Source: Enteropsectra breve (taxonomy: Eukaryota; Microsporidia). Taken from it: a stretch of 17,236 bases of DNA. Position 1 is the first letter of the stretch; the number at the start of each line of letters is the position of its first letter. The notes beneath the pieces are model-generated. The model was not told the DNA's origin. It saw only the letters and a list, made by a program, of their open reading frames with translations, and ran no database searches. Where the stretch lies: the NCBI GenBank assembly GCA_024243835.1, contig JALPMN010000546.1, forward strand, positions 1 through 17,236, given 5' to 3'. A program made the position numbers and the translations under genes. Shown one piece after another: positions 1 through 7,059 of the stretch.

Positions 1-2320
1 CCATATTACGTCGCAAAAAATAATCTTTAATCTTTGTCTCAAAAAACTCAGTAGACAAATGATGAGGGTTGGCATGTATTTTAAAGCGAATAATTAGCTT
101 TTTATCATTAAGATTTTTGACCCATTCATATTTGGGATTAAAGAAATAGTTATAATACATCCAATATAATGCCATCTTAGCGTAAAAGCAAAAGTCATAT
201 GATATTACCTCCTTTTCATTCTCTTCAACAATAAAGCTGTCAGTATTAACGTTTACAACCAAAGTATTTCCTTTATATAGTCGAAAGAGGAGCTGCAATG
301 AAGCACTTTCTGCCATATTTCTTTCAAATTTTGAAAGTGTTATTTCAAGACACTCATTATAAGAAGCAACAGATCTAATAGCATTCAATGCGCTAGTTTC
401 GGGTTTATATGCTATCCGATGTGATATGATGAGCTTTGAAACGTTATAAGCCGCACTTTTCGACCTATTCTTGTCATCCCATAGACATATTGTAGATGGC
501 TCATTATAAATCTTTGTCCTTATTTTGAGAGAATTCTCACGCGCATCCATGAAATACGGCTCTGGAAGTACAGTTAAAGAATTCAGCAGCAAAGGCTTTT
601 GTCTTGGAACTAAAGTCTTAGTATACTTCAAAAGTCTCTCGCGAGTTTCTTTTTCAGCTTTATAAGTATCAAAGTTGCTGTTGTGTCTGGTCAAATAAAT
701 TGTAGCATCAGTTAGATCTTCTAGAAGGCGGCTCTCTGCCACAAAAGTAACAATATCCTCAGTTCCCACAAAATGAATGACTGAGTTCCTCAAATTGTTG
801 TATTCATTAAACTCAGGAAGCGAATTATATCCTACGTTTGCTTCTTTGCTTATTTTATGTTTGTCATCATAAATTGAGTTTCCGGTTTCGTTAGCAAAAA
901 GATTGAAAAGAAAACTCTGATCTGGCCTGCAAAAGATCCCCCGCATGCCGAATTTTGCAAACTTTTGCCGCTTCAAAAGCATTCTAGTTTTCAAATCAGG
1001 GCTGTTGTAACCATAAAGTATAAAGCCAGTCAATCTGCCACAGATTTCTTCGTTTTCAGAAAGAAAAGTGTGTATGAACGTATCAAAAAGCGTGCACTGT
1101 TCGTTAAGGTTCATGCAGTTATATTCGGTTTGTTGTATATTCAGAAGGGATATTTCCTTGATCTGAGGAAGAAGCTCTAAAATTGCACAAAATATCTTGT
1201 CGAGATTTTCAGTTATCATTTTGGGTATTACAGCCTCTAAGTGAAATATGCTCTTGGTATTACGATTTTCTTCATTAAACAGCGTGAAGAAGAACTCTGA
1301 GTCAAGTTTTTCCTCTGAATTCGTGCGGAGGGAAATATTGCCTTCGCCCGCATCTTCAAACCTAATTCCATCGAGCGCTTTAACAAATTCTATTGAAAAT
1401 CTACCTTTACTTGATTTTCTTACTTTCATTATAAGAAACAGCTGTTTTATAACAGGTATGTTGTTAAACAGAGATGGTATTGTTTTAAGGTCAACTACTG
1501 GTGCACCTTTCTTCTTTGCCTTAGGGTCAATACATTTTCTCTTAAGTTCGGTCAGGGCAGTTGTAAAGAGGGTTTCCTTATATATTTTGTGCAATTTTTG
1601 TTTTTTGAGAAACCAATACAAATTAAGCCCGAAAATGATGTCACTTTTGATTCTAAAGTGCAAGTCTTTTCCTTCGGCATTTTTAATAAAAATATCGCTT
1701 ACTGAATCTTCAGCAAATTTTAACTCCTCATAATAATTGCATATCATTTGTGCAAGTTCAGGAGTTGCTTTTAATTTGGATTTGGGGAAAAGCTGGTGTC
1801 GCATATCAAATATAAGCCTTAATACATCACAATCATAGCCTTTAAGATACAAGCTTGATAGCAGTTTCTCTTTTGGCTTATCATTTTGTTCTTTACTGAG
1901 GCCAAGTGATTCTCTGATTCGTCCAGAATAATTCAGCGTACTTTCAGAATATTTGTAACTGATATTTTTTATAGCTTGAGTATATTGCTGTTCAAGCGAA
2001 TGCATATGGCACATTCTGTGGGCACTTTCCTTAGTTTTGAAATCCTCAGGTTTTGACTTGAAGCATTTGGCTAGGGGTATGTACCCCTTTTTATATCTGA
2101 CTTCAAGAATATCACAGAGTGTGTTGGACAACATAATTTCGGATAGTAAAAATTCTTCAGAGTCGAATCTAAAAGCATCCCTAGAGGACATTGCAACTGC
2201 ATTGTCCGAATCTTCCATGCGGATTATCTGCACCGATAAATCATTTTCGAGTGGATTCGTGAATACATTAGCAGTGAAGCTTGCTGTAACGATGCGCATT
2301 GTTATACAAAAGAGTTTCAT
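1..2320 (-). CDS. Large hypothetical protein, 3' end beyond window (773 codons present)
   Basis: I followed one uninterrupted minus-strand reading frame from an ATG at 2318-2320 to the window edge. It gives 773 complete codons and no stop, so the C-terminus is missing. The start is supported by CCC directly before the ATG and an AAAAATTTA run just upstream. The N-terminus (MKLFCITMRIVTASFTANVF) is mildly hydrophobic but interrupted by Arg9, so it is only a weak signal-peptide candidate. The rest is a soluble-looking, Lys/Glu/Leu/Phe-rich protein. A stretch around residues 330-400 has regularly spaced Leu/Ile (for example LELLPQIKEISLLNIQ), which is faintly reminiscent of leucine-rich repeats. 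No catalytic motif is apparent. Codon choice is more AT-rich than in the housekeeping genes to the right, as is common for lineage-specific microsporidian proteins. I do not recognise the family; the reading frame itself is convincing. Confidence 0.85.
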   Translation of the reverse strand, partial: MKLFCITMRIVTASFTANVFTNPLENDLSVQIIRMEDSDNAVAMSSRDAFRFDSEEFLLSEIMLSNTLCDILEVRYKKGYIPLAKCFKSKPEDFKTKESAHRMCHMHSLEQQYTQAIKNISYKYSESTLNYSGRIRESLGLSKEQNDKPKEKLLSSLYLKGYDCDVLRLIFDMRHQLFPKSKLKATPELAQMICNYYEELKFAEDSVSDIFIKNAEGKDLHFRIKSDIIFGLNLYWFLKKQKLHKIYKETLFTTALTELKRKCIDPKAKKKGAPVVDLKTIPSLFNNIPVIKQLFLIMKVRKSSKGRFSIEFVKALDGIRFEDAGEGNISLRTNSEEKLDSEFFFTLFNEENRNTKSIFHLEAVIPKMITENLDKIFCAILELLPQIKEISLLNIQQTEYNCMNLNEQCTLFDTFIHTFLSENEEICGRLTGFILYGYNSPDLKTRMLLKRQKFAKFGMRGIFCRPDQSFLFNLFANETGNSIYDDKHKISKEANVGYNSLPEFNEYNNLRNSVIHFVGTEDIVTFVAESRLLEDLTDATIYLTRHNSNFDTYKAEKETRERLLKYTKTLVPRQKPLLLNSLTVLPEPYFMDARENSLKIRTKIYNEPSTICLWDDKNRSKSAAYNVSKLIISHRIAYKPETSALNAIRSVASYNECLEITLSKFERNMAESASLQLLFRLYKGNTLVVNVNTDSFIVEENEKEVISYDFCFYAKMALYWMYYNYFFNPKYEWVKNLNDKKLIIRFKIHANPHHLSTEFFETKIKDYFLRRNM

Positions 2321-2333
2321 GGGATAAATTTTT
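2321..2333 (-). promoter_or_regulatory. CCC + AAATTT start-associated signal of the large hypothetical gene
   Basis: On the minus strand this reads CAAAAATTTATCCC and abuts the ATG at 2320. It has the same architecture as the stretches before the starts at 6368 and 9955. Confidence 0.6.
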
Positions 2334-2612
2334 GTTGAAAATTTTAATTTGATTATCAATGCCGTTAATTATCAAAAAATGAGCAATATTCTAAAATGTT
2401 ACAGTGCATCATAAACTTTAGATAATTCTTATTCAACTGGCTTTACATTTTTATAGTTTCGTTAATTATCTCGTATGACCAATGGGACCTTGTGCAGCAG
2501 TAAAGGGGAATTTCACTCTTTATGATATGTGATAATTGATAATTATAAGGGGCTTTATAATCGATTCACTATTAGTGTTTATTAATTAAATTACAAAGAT
2601 AGTTTAAATAAA

Positions 2613-2980
2613 TTATGGTTTTGAATTAAAAAAATTAAGTTTAATAATTTCCAAGAAAGCTTCTTCGGCACTAGGATTTTTCTCTTATTAACCTCTTGGG
2701 GCCTACCTCCATGGCTTGCATGATGTGCATTGCCCAACAACAGCTCTTTATTTGAGTGGGTTGCTTAACCCCTCTGAAATAGTTTTGGATAATTGTCTGT
2801 ATAATAACCATCAGCGAGAAAGCAGGAGACCCGACGTTTCCAAGAAATGTTTAAGCAAGCAGGTAGTGATCTAACATCCAATTCTATATAGATGATGCAC
2901 TTTAATTCTGAAGGGCCTTTTAAATCATGTTTATCTCTTGAATTGAAACTAAAGTTTAAGAAATTTATAAAATATTCGTA
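2613..2980 (-). pseudogene. Possible decayed gene in three frames, unidentified
   Basis: This patch is visibly richer in G and C than the AT-rich spacer on either side. On the minus strand it holds open runs in successive frames: 71 codons stop-free (2980 to 2768), 59 codons in another frame (2850 to 2674), then 23 codons (ending before a TAA at 2613-2615). The runs overlap where they hand over, near PKLFQRG to VKQPTQ and RLIRE to KNPSAEEAF. Their amino-acid composition looks coding-like and is not the Lys/Asn/Phe/Ile noise of the neighbouring spacers. This is what a frameshifted relic would look like. No family is recognised and no start-associated signal stands before it. A structured non-coding RNA is the main alternative: a GGGTT/AACCC hairpin with a GCTT loop sits at 2758-2771. 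Confidence 0.3.
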
Positions 2981-3031
2981 TCAGAAAACTTAAATTCCGT
3001 TACTTGAAGCATATAGTTAGTAATGTTTAAT

Positions 3032-3835
3032 TTAAATGGTAAATTCATCCACTGCTAAAGAATCGTAGCCCATGCTATCCAGTAATTCTCTTGTTATCTT
3101 ATTAATTTCTTCACAGTTATGTGTCCCTTTTAATACCTCGTGATCAGCCGAAAGCATGTTTTCGCTATAGACCCATCTTTGGGTTGCTGGCCATACGAAC
3201 TTTTCAAATCTCGCATGAGACTCATCCTCGCAGTCAGACCGCCCGTTTTTTGAGGCTCTCTCTGTTCTTATTTTTCTAATCTCGCCTTTGTCCATCACAA
3301 AGAGGACCTTTTTGATCGTAAAATTATTCCATCTATTTGGATTTTCAATATACTCGTTTTCTATTTCTTGATGGCTGTTGAGCACGTTGTATTCTTCCAG
3401 GTTAAACTTTTGCTTATTCAGCATATTGAAGGCATATATCCCCTCCAAAATGATTACATTCGGGAAAGAATTTTCTGTTTCTGATTCCTTGCATGCTTTG
3501 GTGTCTTTGGAATATTCTGAAATACGCACAACTTTCTTCTTGGAATGAAGATCGTTAAGCGTCTTGAGAATACTGTCCCAGTTGAAGGCTGCTGGGTTGT
3601 CAAAGTCGTAGTCTTCAAGGCATTTCACAGATTTGCCAGGGCTGAGATAGTAGTTATCAAGATTAACTTCCTGGCATCTAATGTTGTTTTTTGTAAACTG
3701 CTCATTGAGATACTTGGCATAGGTACTTTTCCCTGAGCATGAGCTTCCCTGTATAGCAATGAGATAGCAGCGTTTACCTGAAGCACTCATTAGTCCAAGT
3801 GAAAACACCAACAGCTTCTTTATTGTATCGAGCAT
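3032..3835 (-). CDS. Uridine-kinase-family P-loop kinase
   Basis: A 267-aa protein of the uridine kinase/phosphoribulokinase superfamily. Family members phosphorylate uridine or cytidine with ATP (pyrimidine salvage). The Walker A loop is GSSCSGKST at residues 30-38. A DNYY motif at 60-63 matches the family's nucleoside-site D-x-F/Y-Y, and FDNPAAF at 78-84 matches FDHPDAF. ILEGIYAF at about 129-136 is the Walker-B-like E-G strand. The lid is RTERASKNGR, and RFEKFVWPATQRW corresponds to the usual YxKFVKPxxxxF. There are two oddities. The protein starts with a short hydrophobic stretch (LLVFSLGL, residues 8-15). About 35 extra residues lie between the E-G strand and the next beta strand (VLFVMD). 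The start at 3835 is chosen over Met16 because CCC directly precedes it. An ATTAAA sits next to the TAA. Exact substrate is inferred; nicotinamide riboside or other nucleosides are possible. Confidence 0.85.
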   Translation of the reverse strand: MLDTIKKLLVFSLGLMSASGKRCYLIAIQGSSCSGKSTYAKYLNEQFTKNNIRCQEVNLDNYYLSPGKSVKCLEDYDFDNPAAFNWDSILKTLNDLHSKKKVVRISEYSKDTKACKESETENSFPNVIILEGIYAFNMLNKQKFNLEEYNVLNSHQEIENEYIENPNRWNNFTIKKVLFVMDKGEIRKIRTERASKNGRSDCEDESHARFEKFVWPATQRWVYSENMLSADHEVLKGTHNCEEINKITRELLDSMGYDSLAVDEFTI

Positions 3836-4587
3836 GGGCTCATAATTGATGAAACTAGAGTAGCAGAATAAAATTTTCGATCAAGATAAAACATCCACCA
3901 GACTGGAGCAGCAACTCAAGGGCACTAAAATGCCATTATTTATGATACTTTTACAGTTGGTGATGAGTATAAAATGTATAAATAGGTTATATGCATTAGA
4001 ACGTACAGCTGTCTTTTTCAAATAAAATTTTTAATCTTACGCTGTAAAGCAAATTTTAATTAAATCAAGGCATATAACTTTTTTTGACGAGAATTTAAGC
4101 TGTCTCCCGCCCATTAAAGATCGATATTTAAAAAATGGCTTATTAGTCTTAAATTTTCCTTTTTTCTCATTGCAGCCCCTCCATAGGGTCTTAAAATCAC
4201 ATGCTTTATTACTGATCCAAAAAGTAATAGATCCACTGATAATAATCAAAAGAATAAAGTACTAAGGTCTATAAAATGATATTGACAAAAAATGACTTTT
4301 CTGTTATTAAACTTTATATCGTGCTTTTTAAATGAAAGAAAAAATTATTTGAATAGCAGCTACATTTGTCTTTTAAAGCAAAAAATGAAATCATTCTAAA
4401 ATGGCTGTTGAAGTACTTCTTTAATTAAAATATTGCTCTGTCTTCATACACTTTTAGAATAATAAAGCAAATAAGAATGTAATGTGTATTTTACAGCAAT
4501 AAAGATCCTTAATTAATCTTAAAAAACGCAAGCGAATATTTATGATAACTTCAATAAATCAACCTTTATTAAATATTATTGCTTTCT
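3836..4587. other. AT-rich spacer with no convincing gene
   Basis: This is the 3' flank of eIF2 gamma and the 5' flank of the kinase gene. A GAAAATTTTATT run lies about 45 nt upstream of the kinase ATG on the minus strand. A 70-codon minus-strand frame (4037-4249) opens with TTG and has no useful ATG, so I do not call it. A plus-strand 35-aa ORF at 4292-4399 starts MTFLLLNFISCFLN and looks hydrophobic, but AT-rich DNA gives such peptides by chance. A 20-aa plus-strand ORF at 3963-4025 ends in an AATAAA. No RNA gene was seen. Confidence 0.5.
4565..4570 (-). terminator. AATAAA after eIF2 gamma stop
   Basis: TTTATT on the plus strand, i.e. AATAAA on the coding strand, begins 17 nt after the TGA at 4588-4590. 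It is the likely poly(A) signal and implies a very short 3' UTR. Confidence 0.5.
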
Positions 4588-5841
4588 TCAATATTCTATT
4601 TCGGTCTCAAGCCCGTCTTTTATCACAGCGTATCCAATAAGTCTCCAGTTGTTTTTTACTTTTCTGCTGATAGCAATTCTTTCTCCAGCCTCACAGCAGC
4701 ATGGCTTGTTAAGATCAAACACGGCAGTATCAGCTTTTATCTCGCTTGCTATGCAGCCGACTGTTCTGCTTCCCACGTTCAGCAGAAGATTTTCATTTTC
4801 TTTCAGATCTTCCTTGGACTGCGCGACTGTCTTCTCAAACAGCGTAAATTCTACCGTTATTCTGTAGTAAATAGGGGGGAGTGATCCCTTCAGTCCCATC
4901 ACCATTCCAACGAGCCAGTTCGACTTGCAGTAGCTTGGATCCATCTCGGTTCCAACTCCAATAAGCCCACCTGGCACCACTTCATCGAGCGCACATTTCT
5001 CCGCCTTTAAGCTTGTGATCGTTGTGACAAATGGCTGACAAATAAACTTTCCATTTTCTTTTCTCACAATCCCTGGCTTGACTTCAATTTCATCGCCAAC
5101 TCTTAGCACACCCGCAACAAGCGATCCACCAATGACACCTCCATTGAGGTCTTCGACCTTTGTTCCCGGCTTGTTTATGTCAAAGGACCTGATAATTACC
5201 ATTTTCGGCTTGGCCTCCAAGTCTCTTTCAGGTACTGGAATTGAATTAACGATAAAATCTAAAATCGCGTCTATATTGACATTGAACTGTCCAGATGCCG
5301 GGACAATTGGCCCGTCTACATTTGAGGTCTTCAGAAAGTCTTTTATCTGGTCGTACTGTTCAAGCGCCTGCTCTTTCTTCACAGTGTCAATCTTGTTCTG
5401 AATAATCACAATATTCTTAAGATCCATTATTTCCAGAGCAAACACGTGCTCGGTGGTCTGCGGCTGAGGGCAAGGCTCGTTTGCAGCAATCAGAAGAATA
5501 GCGGCATCCATAATGGCGGTTCCACTCAGCATTGTTGCCATCAGCACATCGTGTCCTGGGCAGTCCACGAAACTCACGTGCCGTATTAGCCGCGGCTGTA
5601 CACTGCAGCTTGCACACTTCTTTTCAGATATTCCGTACTTTTGTGGCCTTGGGCAGTCGCACTCGTAGATCTTCGCATTCGCATATCCCAAATTGATCGT
5701 AATGTTCCTCTCGAGTTCAGCCTTGTACTTGATTGTGCTTGTTCCACTGATGCAGCGGACAATGGTTGTTTTGCCATGGGCTACATGCCCGATTGTTCCG
5801 ATATTTATGGTGGCCTGTTTACTTAAATAATATTTGTCCAT
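4588..5841 (-). CDS. GCD11: Translation initiation factor eIF2 subunit gamma
   Basis: A 417-aa GTPase, the core of eIF2, which carries Met-tRNAi to the 40S subunit as a ternary complex. The G1 loop is GHVAHGKTT (residues 18-26), the family's AHGKST/T form. A zinc-knuckle insertion with Cys61, Cys63, Cys76 and Cys79 surrounds the PRPQKYG segment, typical of eIF2 gamma and not of EF-Tu. G3 is DCPGHD (93-98) and G4 is NKID (149-152). Domains II and III follow (KPGTKVEDLNGGVIGGSL; VGDEIEVKPG; GGLIGVGT). The protein is shorter than the yeast (527 aa) and human (472 aa) proteins because the N-terminal extension is missing, as expected for a microsporidian. The frame is open up to a TTG at 5880, but the first ATG at 5841 has CC before it and AAAAATTTTTG further upstream, so it is taken as the start. 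Confidence 0.97.
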   Translation of the reverse strand: MDKYYLSKQATINIGTIGHVAHGKTTIVRCISGTSTIKYKAELERNITINLGYANAKIYECDCPRPQKYGISEKKCASCSVQPRLIRHVSFVDCPGHDVLMATMLSGTAIMDAAILLIAANEPCPQPQTTEHVFALEIMDLKNIVIIQNKIDTVKKEQALEQYDQIKDFLKTSNVDGPIVPASGQFNVNIDAILDFIVNSIPVPERDLEAKPKMVIIRSFDINKPGTKVEDLNGGVIGGSLVAGVLRVGDEIEVKPGIVRKENGKFICQPFVTTITSLKAEKCALDEVVPGGLIGVGTEMDPSYCKSNWLVGMVMGLKGSLPPIYYRITVEFTLFEKTVAQSKEDLKENENLLLNVGSRTVGCIASEIKADTAVFDLNKPCCCEAGERIAISRKVKNNWRLIGYAVIKDGLETEIEY

Positions 5842-5867
5842 GGACTTATTTTTACAAAAATTTTTAA
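5842..5867 (-). promoter_or_regulatory. Start-associated signal of eIF2 gamma
   Basis: On the minus strand this is a TTAAAAATTTTT run followed by GTAAAAATAAGTCC ending at the ATG. The C-run is reduced to CC. Confidence 0.5.
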
Positions 5868-6355
5868 CATTCGGTTTCAATCTACAAAATTTTTAGAGCG
5901 CAAAAAGTTAGTTATGTAGTGATTCATTGTTATACAGGTGTTTTAGTTTGAAAGAAATGAATATGATAACTTTGTGTATTTTTAGCTTTATTTTCTCGGG
6001 TGCTTTTAATGCCATGCAATTAGAATTTTATAGGCACTATCAAAGAAATGATTATGTTGTTTAAAAACTGAAATAATGGCATTTCTAAGAGGCTAGGCAT
6101 TGCTTAAAGGTGAAATGCTTTGAAACAACTATAATAGATAATAGCCAGTTATCATTTTATTTAGTCTATACCTGAAGTTATTACTTTAAAAGATAGTTAG
6201 ATATATTTTTTTTGATAAATACCCATGTTTACCTCAAACTCTTACTTAGATTAATAAGGTAACTCATTTATTTTATCTAATAATGTCCTAAATAGCTTTG
6301 CTCTTAGTAGTTTATATTTTACAACAGTCACTAAATCCCGGCTAAAGCACTTTAC
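5868..6355. other. Divergent AT-rich intergenic region (eIF2 gamma / TrxR-like)
   Basis: Shared upstream region of two divergent genes. It is AT-rich and contains one notable short ORF (listed separately at 5957-6064). No tRNA-like A/B boxes, repeats or other coding signal were seen. Confidence 0.5.
5957..6064 (+). CDS. Candidate 35-aa ORF with signal-peptide-like start
   Basis: The ORF runs from ATG at 5957 to TAA at 6062-6064. Its first 19 residues (MNMITLCIFSFIFSGAFNA) have the layout of a secretory signal: a short N region, an uninterrupted hydrophobic core, then a small-residue F-N-A end suitable for signal peptidase. Only 16 polar and aromatic residues follow. It lacks the C-run before the ATG that the convincing genes have. 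It could be a secreted micropeptide, the 5' stump of a lost secreted protein, or chance, since AT-rich DNA often encodes Phe/Ile/Leu runs. Confidence 0.2.
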   Translation: MNMITLCIFSFIFSGAFNAMQLEFYRHYQRNDYVV

Positions 6356-6367
6356 AAATTTTTACCC
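6356..6367 (+). promoter_or_regulatory. AAATTTTT + CCC start signal of the TrxR-like gene
   Basis: AAATTTTTACCC ends exactly at the ATG at 6368. It is the clearest example of the motif in the window and supports expression of this odd gene. Confidence 0.6.
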
Positions 6368-6805
6368 ATGCCCTCCAGCAGAACACTCATCATCGGTGAC
6401 ACGCCAGGAACATACATCTGTGCCATATACATATTCACGGCCAATCTTCCAGTCAAGATTATCAAAAAACCCACCGTGCTGAGCTACAAGTGCACATTCG
6501 TTCCAGGCTGCCCAGGCACCACTAAAGAGAAGTTTAATAATGATACTTTCCTCCAGGCCAAGAACATGGGCATAGAAATAGAAGAGAATGAGAAGCCCAC
6601 AGTTGAATATAAAAACGGAAAATACATTGTGAACAACGAGGAATATGAATATCTGGTGCTGGATACTGAAGATGCTGCCATAGAAAAATCTAAAAATCTA
6701 TTTTTTATTGAGAAAGAGCTTATTTATGACGAGGCGATAGAAGTGGCTGGTGCTGGCTGCAAAGTAGCGTTCCACATAAAAGAGGCCATTTCTAATTCTG
6801 AATAA
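6368..6805 (+). CDS. Thioredoxin-reductase-like FAD-domain remnant lacking the NADPH domain and CxxC
   Basis: A 145-aa protein whose two ends resemble the two halves of the FAD domain of low-Mr thioredoxin reductase. Residues 5-32 (LIIGDTPGTYICAIYIFTAN) match the first beta strand, glycine loop and helix (compare VTIIGSGPAAHTAAIYLAR). Residues 44-52 (FVPGCPGTT) match the ENFPGFP turn. AKNMGIEIEE (64-73) matches QSTKFGTEII, and the 78-98 region matches the following beta hairpin ending in DAIILAT. Residues 119-141 (IYDEAIEVAGAGCKVAFHIKEA) match the last helix ([23 protein letters not shown]). Between them the whole NADPH-binding domain and its redox CxxC are absent. The second loop glycine and the GD motif that contacts FAD are also changed. 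Such an enzyme could not reduce thioredoxin in the normal way. The frame is intact, has a strong start signal and an AATAAA at the stop, so it is probably an expressed pseudoenzyme or flavin-binding scaffold. The homology is my reading by eye. Confidence 0.7.
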   Translation: MPSSRTLIIGDTPGTYICAIYIFTANLPVKIIKKPTVLSYKCTFVPGCPGTTKEKFNNDTFLQAKNMGIEIEENEKPTVEYKNGKYIVNNEEYEYLVLDTEDAAIEKSKNLFFIEKELIYDEAIEVAGAGCKVAFHIKEAISNSE

Positions 6806-6806
6806 A
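6801..6806 (+). terminator. AATAAA overlapping the stop codon
   Basis: The TAA stop of the TrxR-like gene (6803-6805) lies inside AATAAA. Confidence 0.5.
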
Positions 6807-7059
6807 AGGCTTCTGATTAAATTCTCCTTTTTAAATAAAACTATGAGGGTTATTTTTAAATTATCAGGAACTCTTTTATTTCTATTCATTAAATCAGTCG
6901 CAATATTTTCCAACCCTTCTATATATGGTTTACATTACTGATACAAATAAAACGCTTTTGGCGGAGATAATATTAAACAAAGAGAGCTAGTAAAATACTA
7001 AAATCCCTCGATCTTTTTTTCAAAATAATAGGTCATAATAATTTAGCAAACATTTTAAT

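Noticed and set aside
965..2327. Three plus-strand frames (965-1180, 1248-1733, 2037-2327)
   Set aside because: All are shadows of the single minus-strand frame running from 2320 to the window edge.
2701..2820. Possible 5S rRNA (GCCTACCTCCATGG start resembles GCCTACGGCCATACC)
   Set aside because: Similarity ends after about 15 nt; the conserved internal control region and 3' complement are absent.
4037..4249. 70-codon minus-strand frame
   Set aside because: It opens with TTG, has no ATG near the start, no C/G-run signal, and no recognisable sequence.
4292..4399. 35-aa ORF starting MTFLLLNFISCFLN
   Set aside because: Short hydrophobic run without a clear cleavage site or start signal; likely chance in AT-rich DNA.
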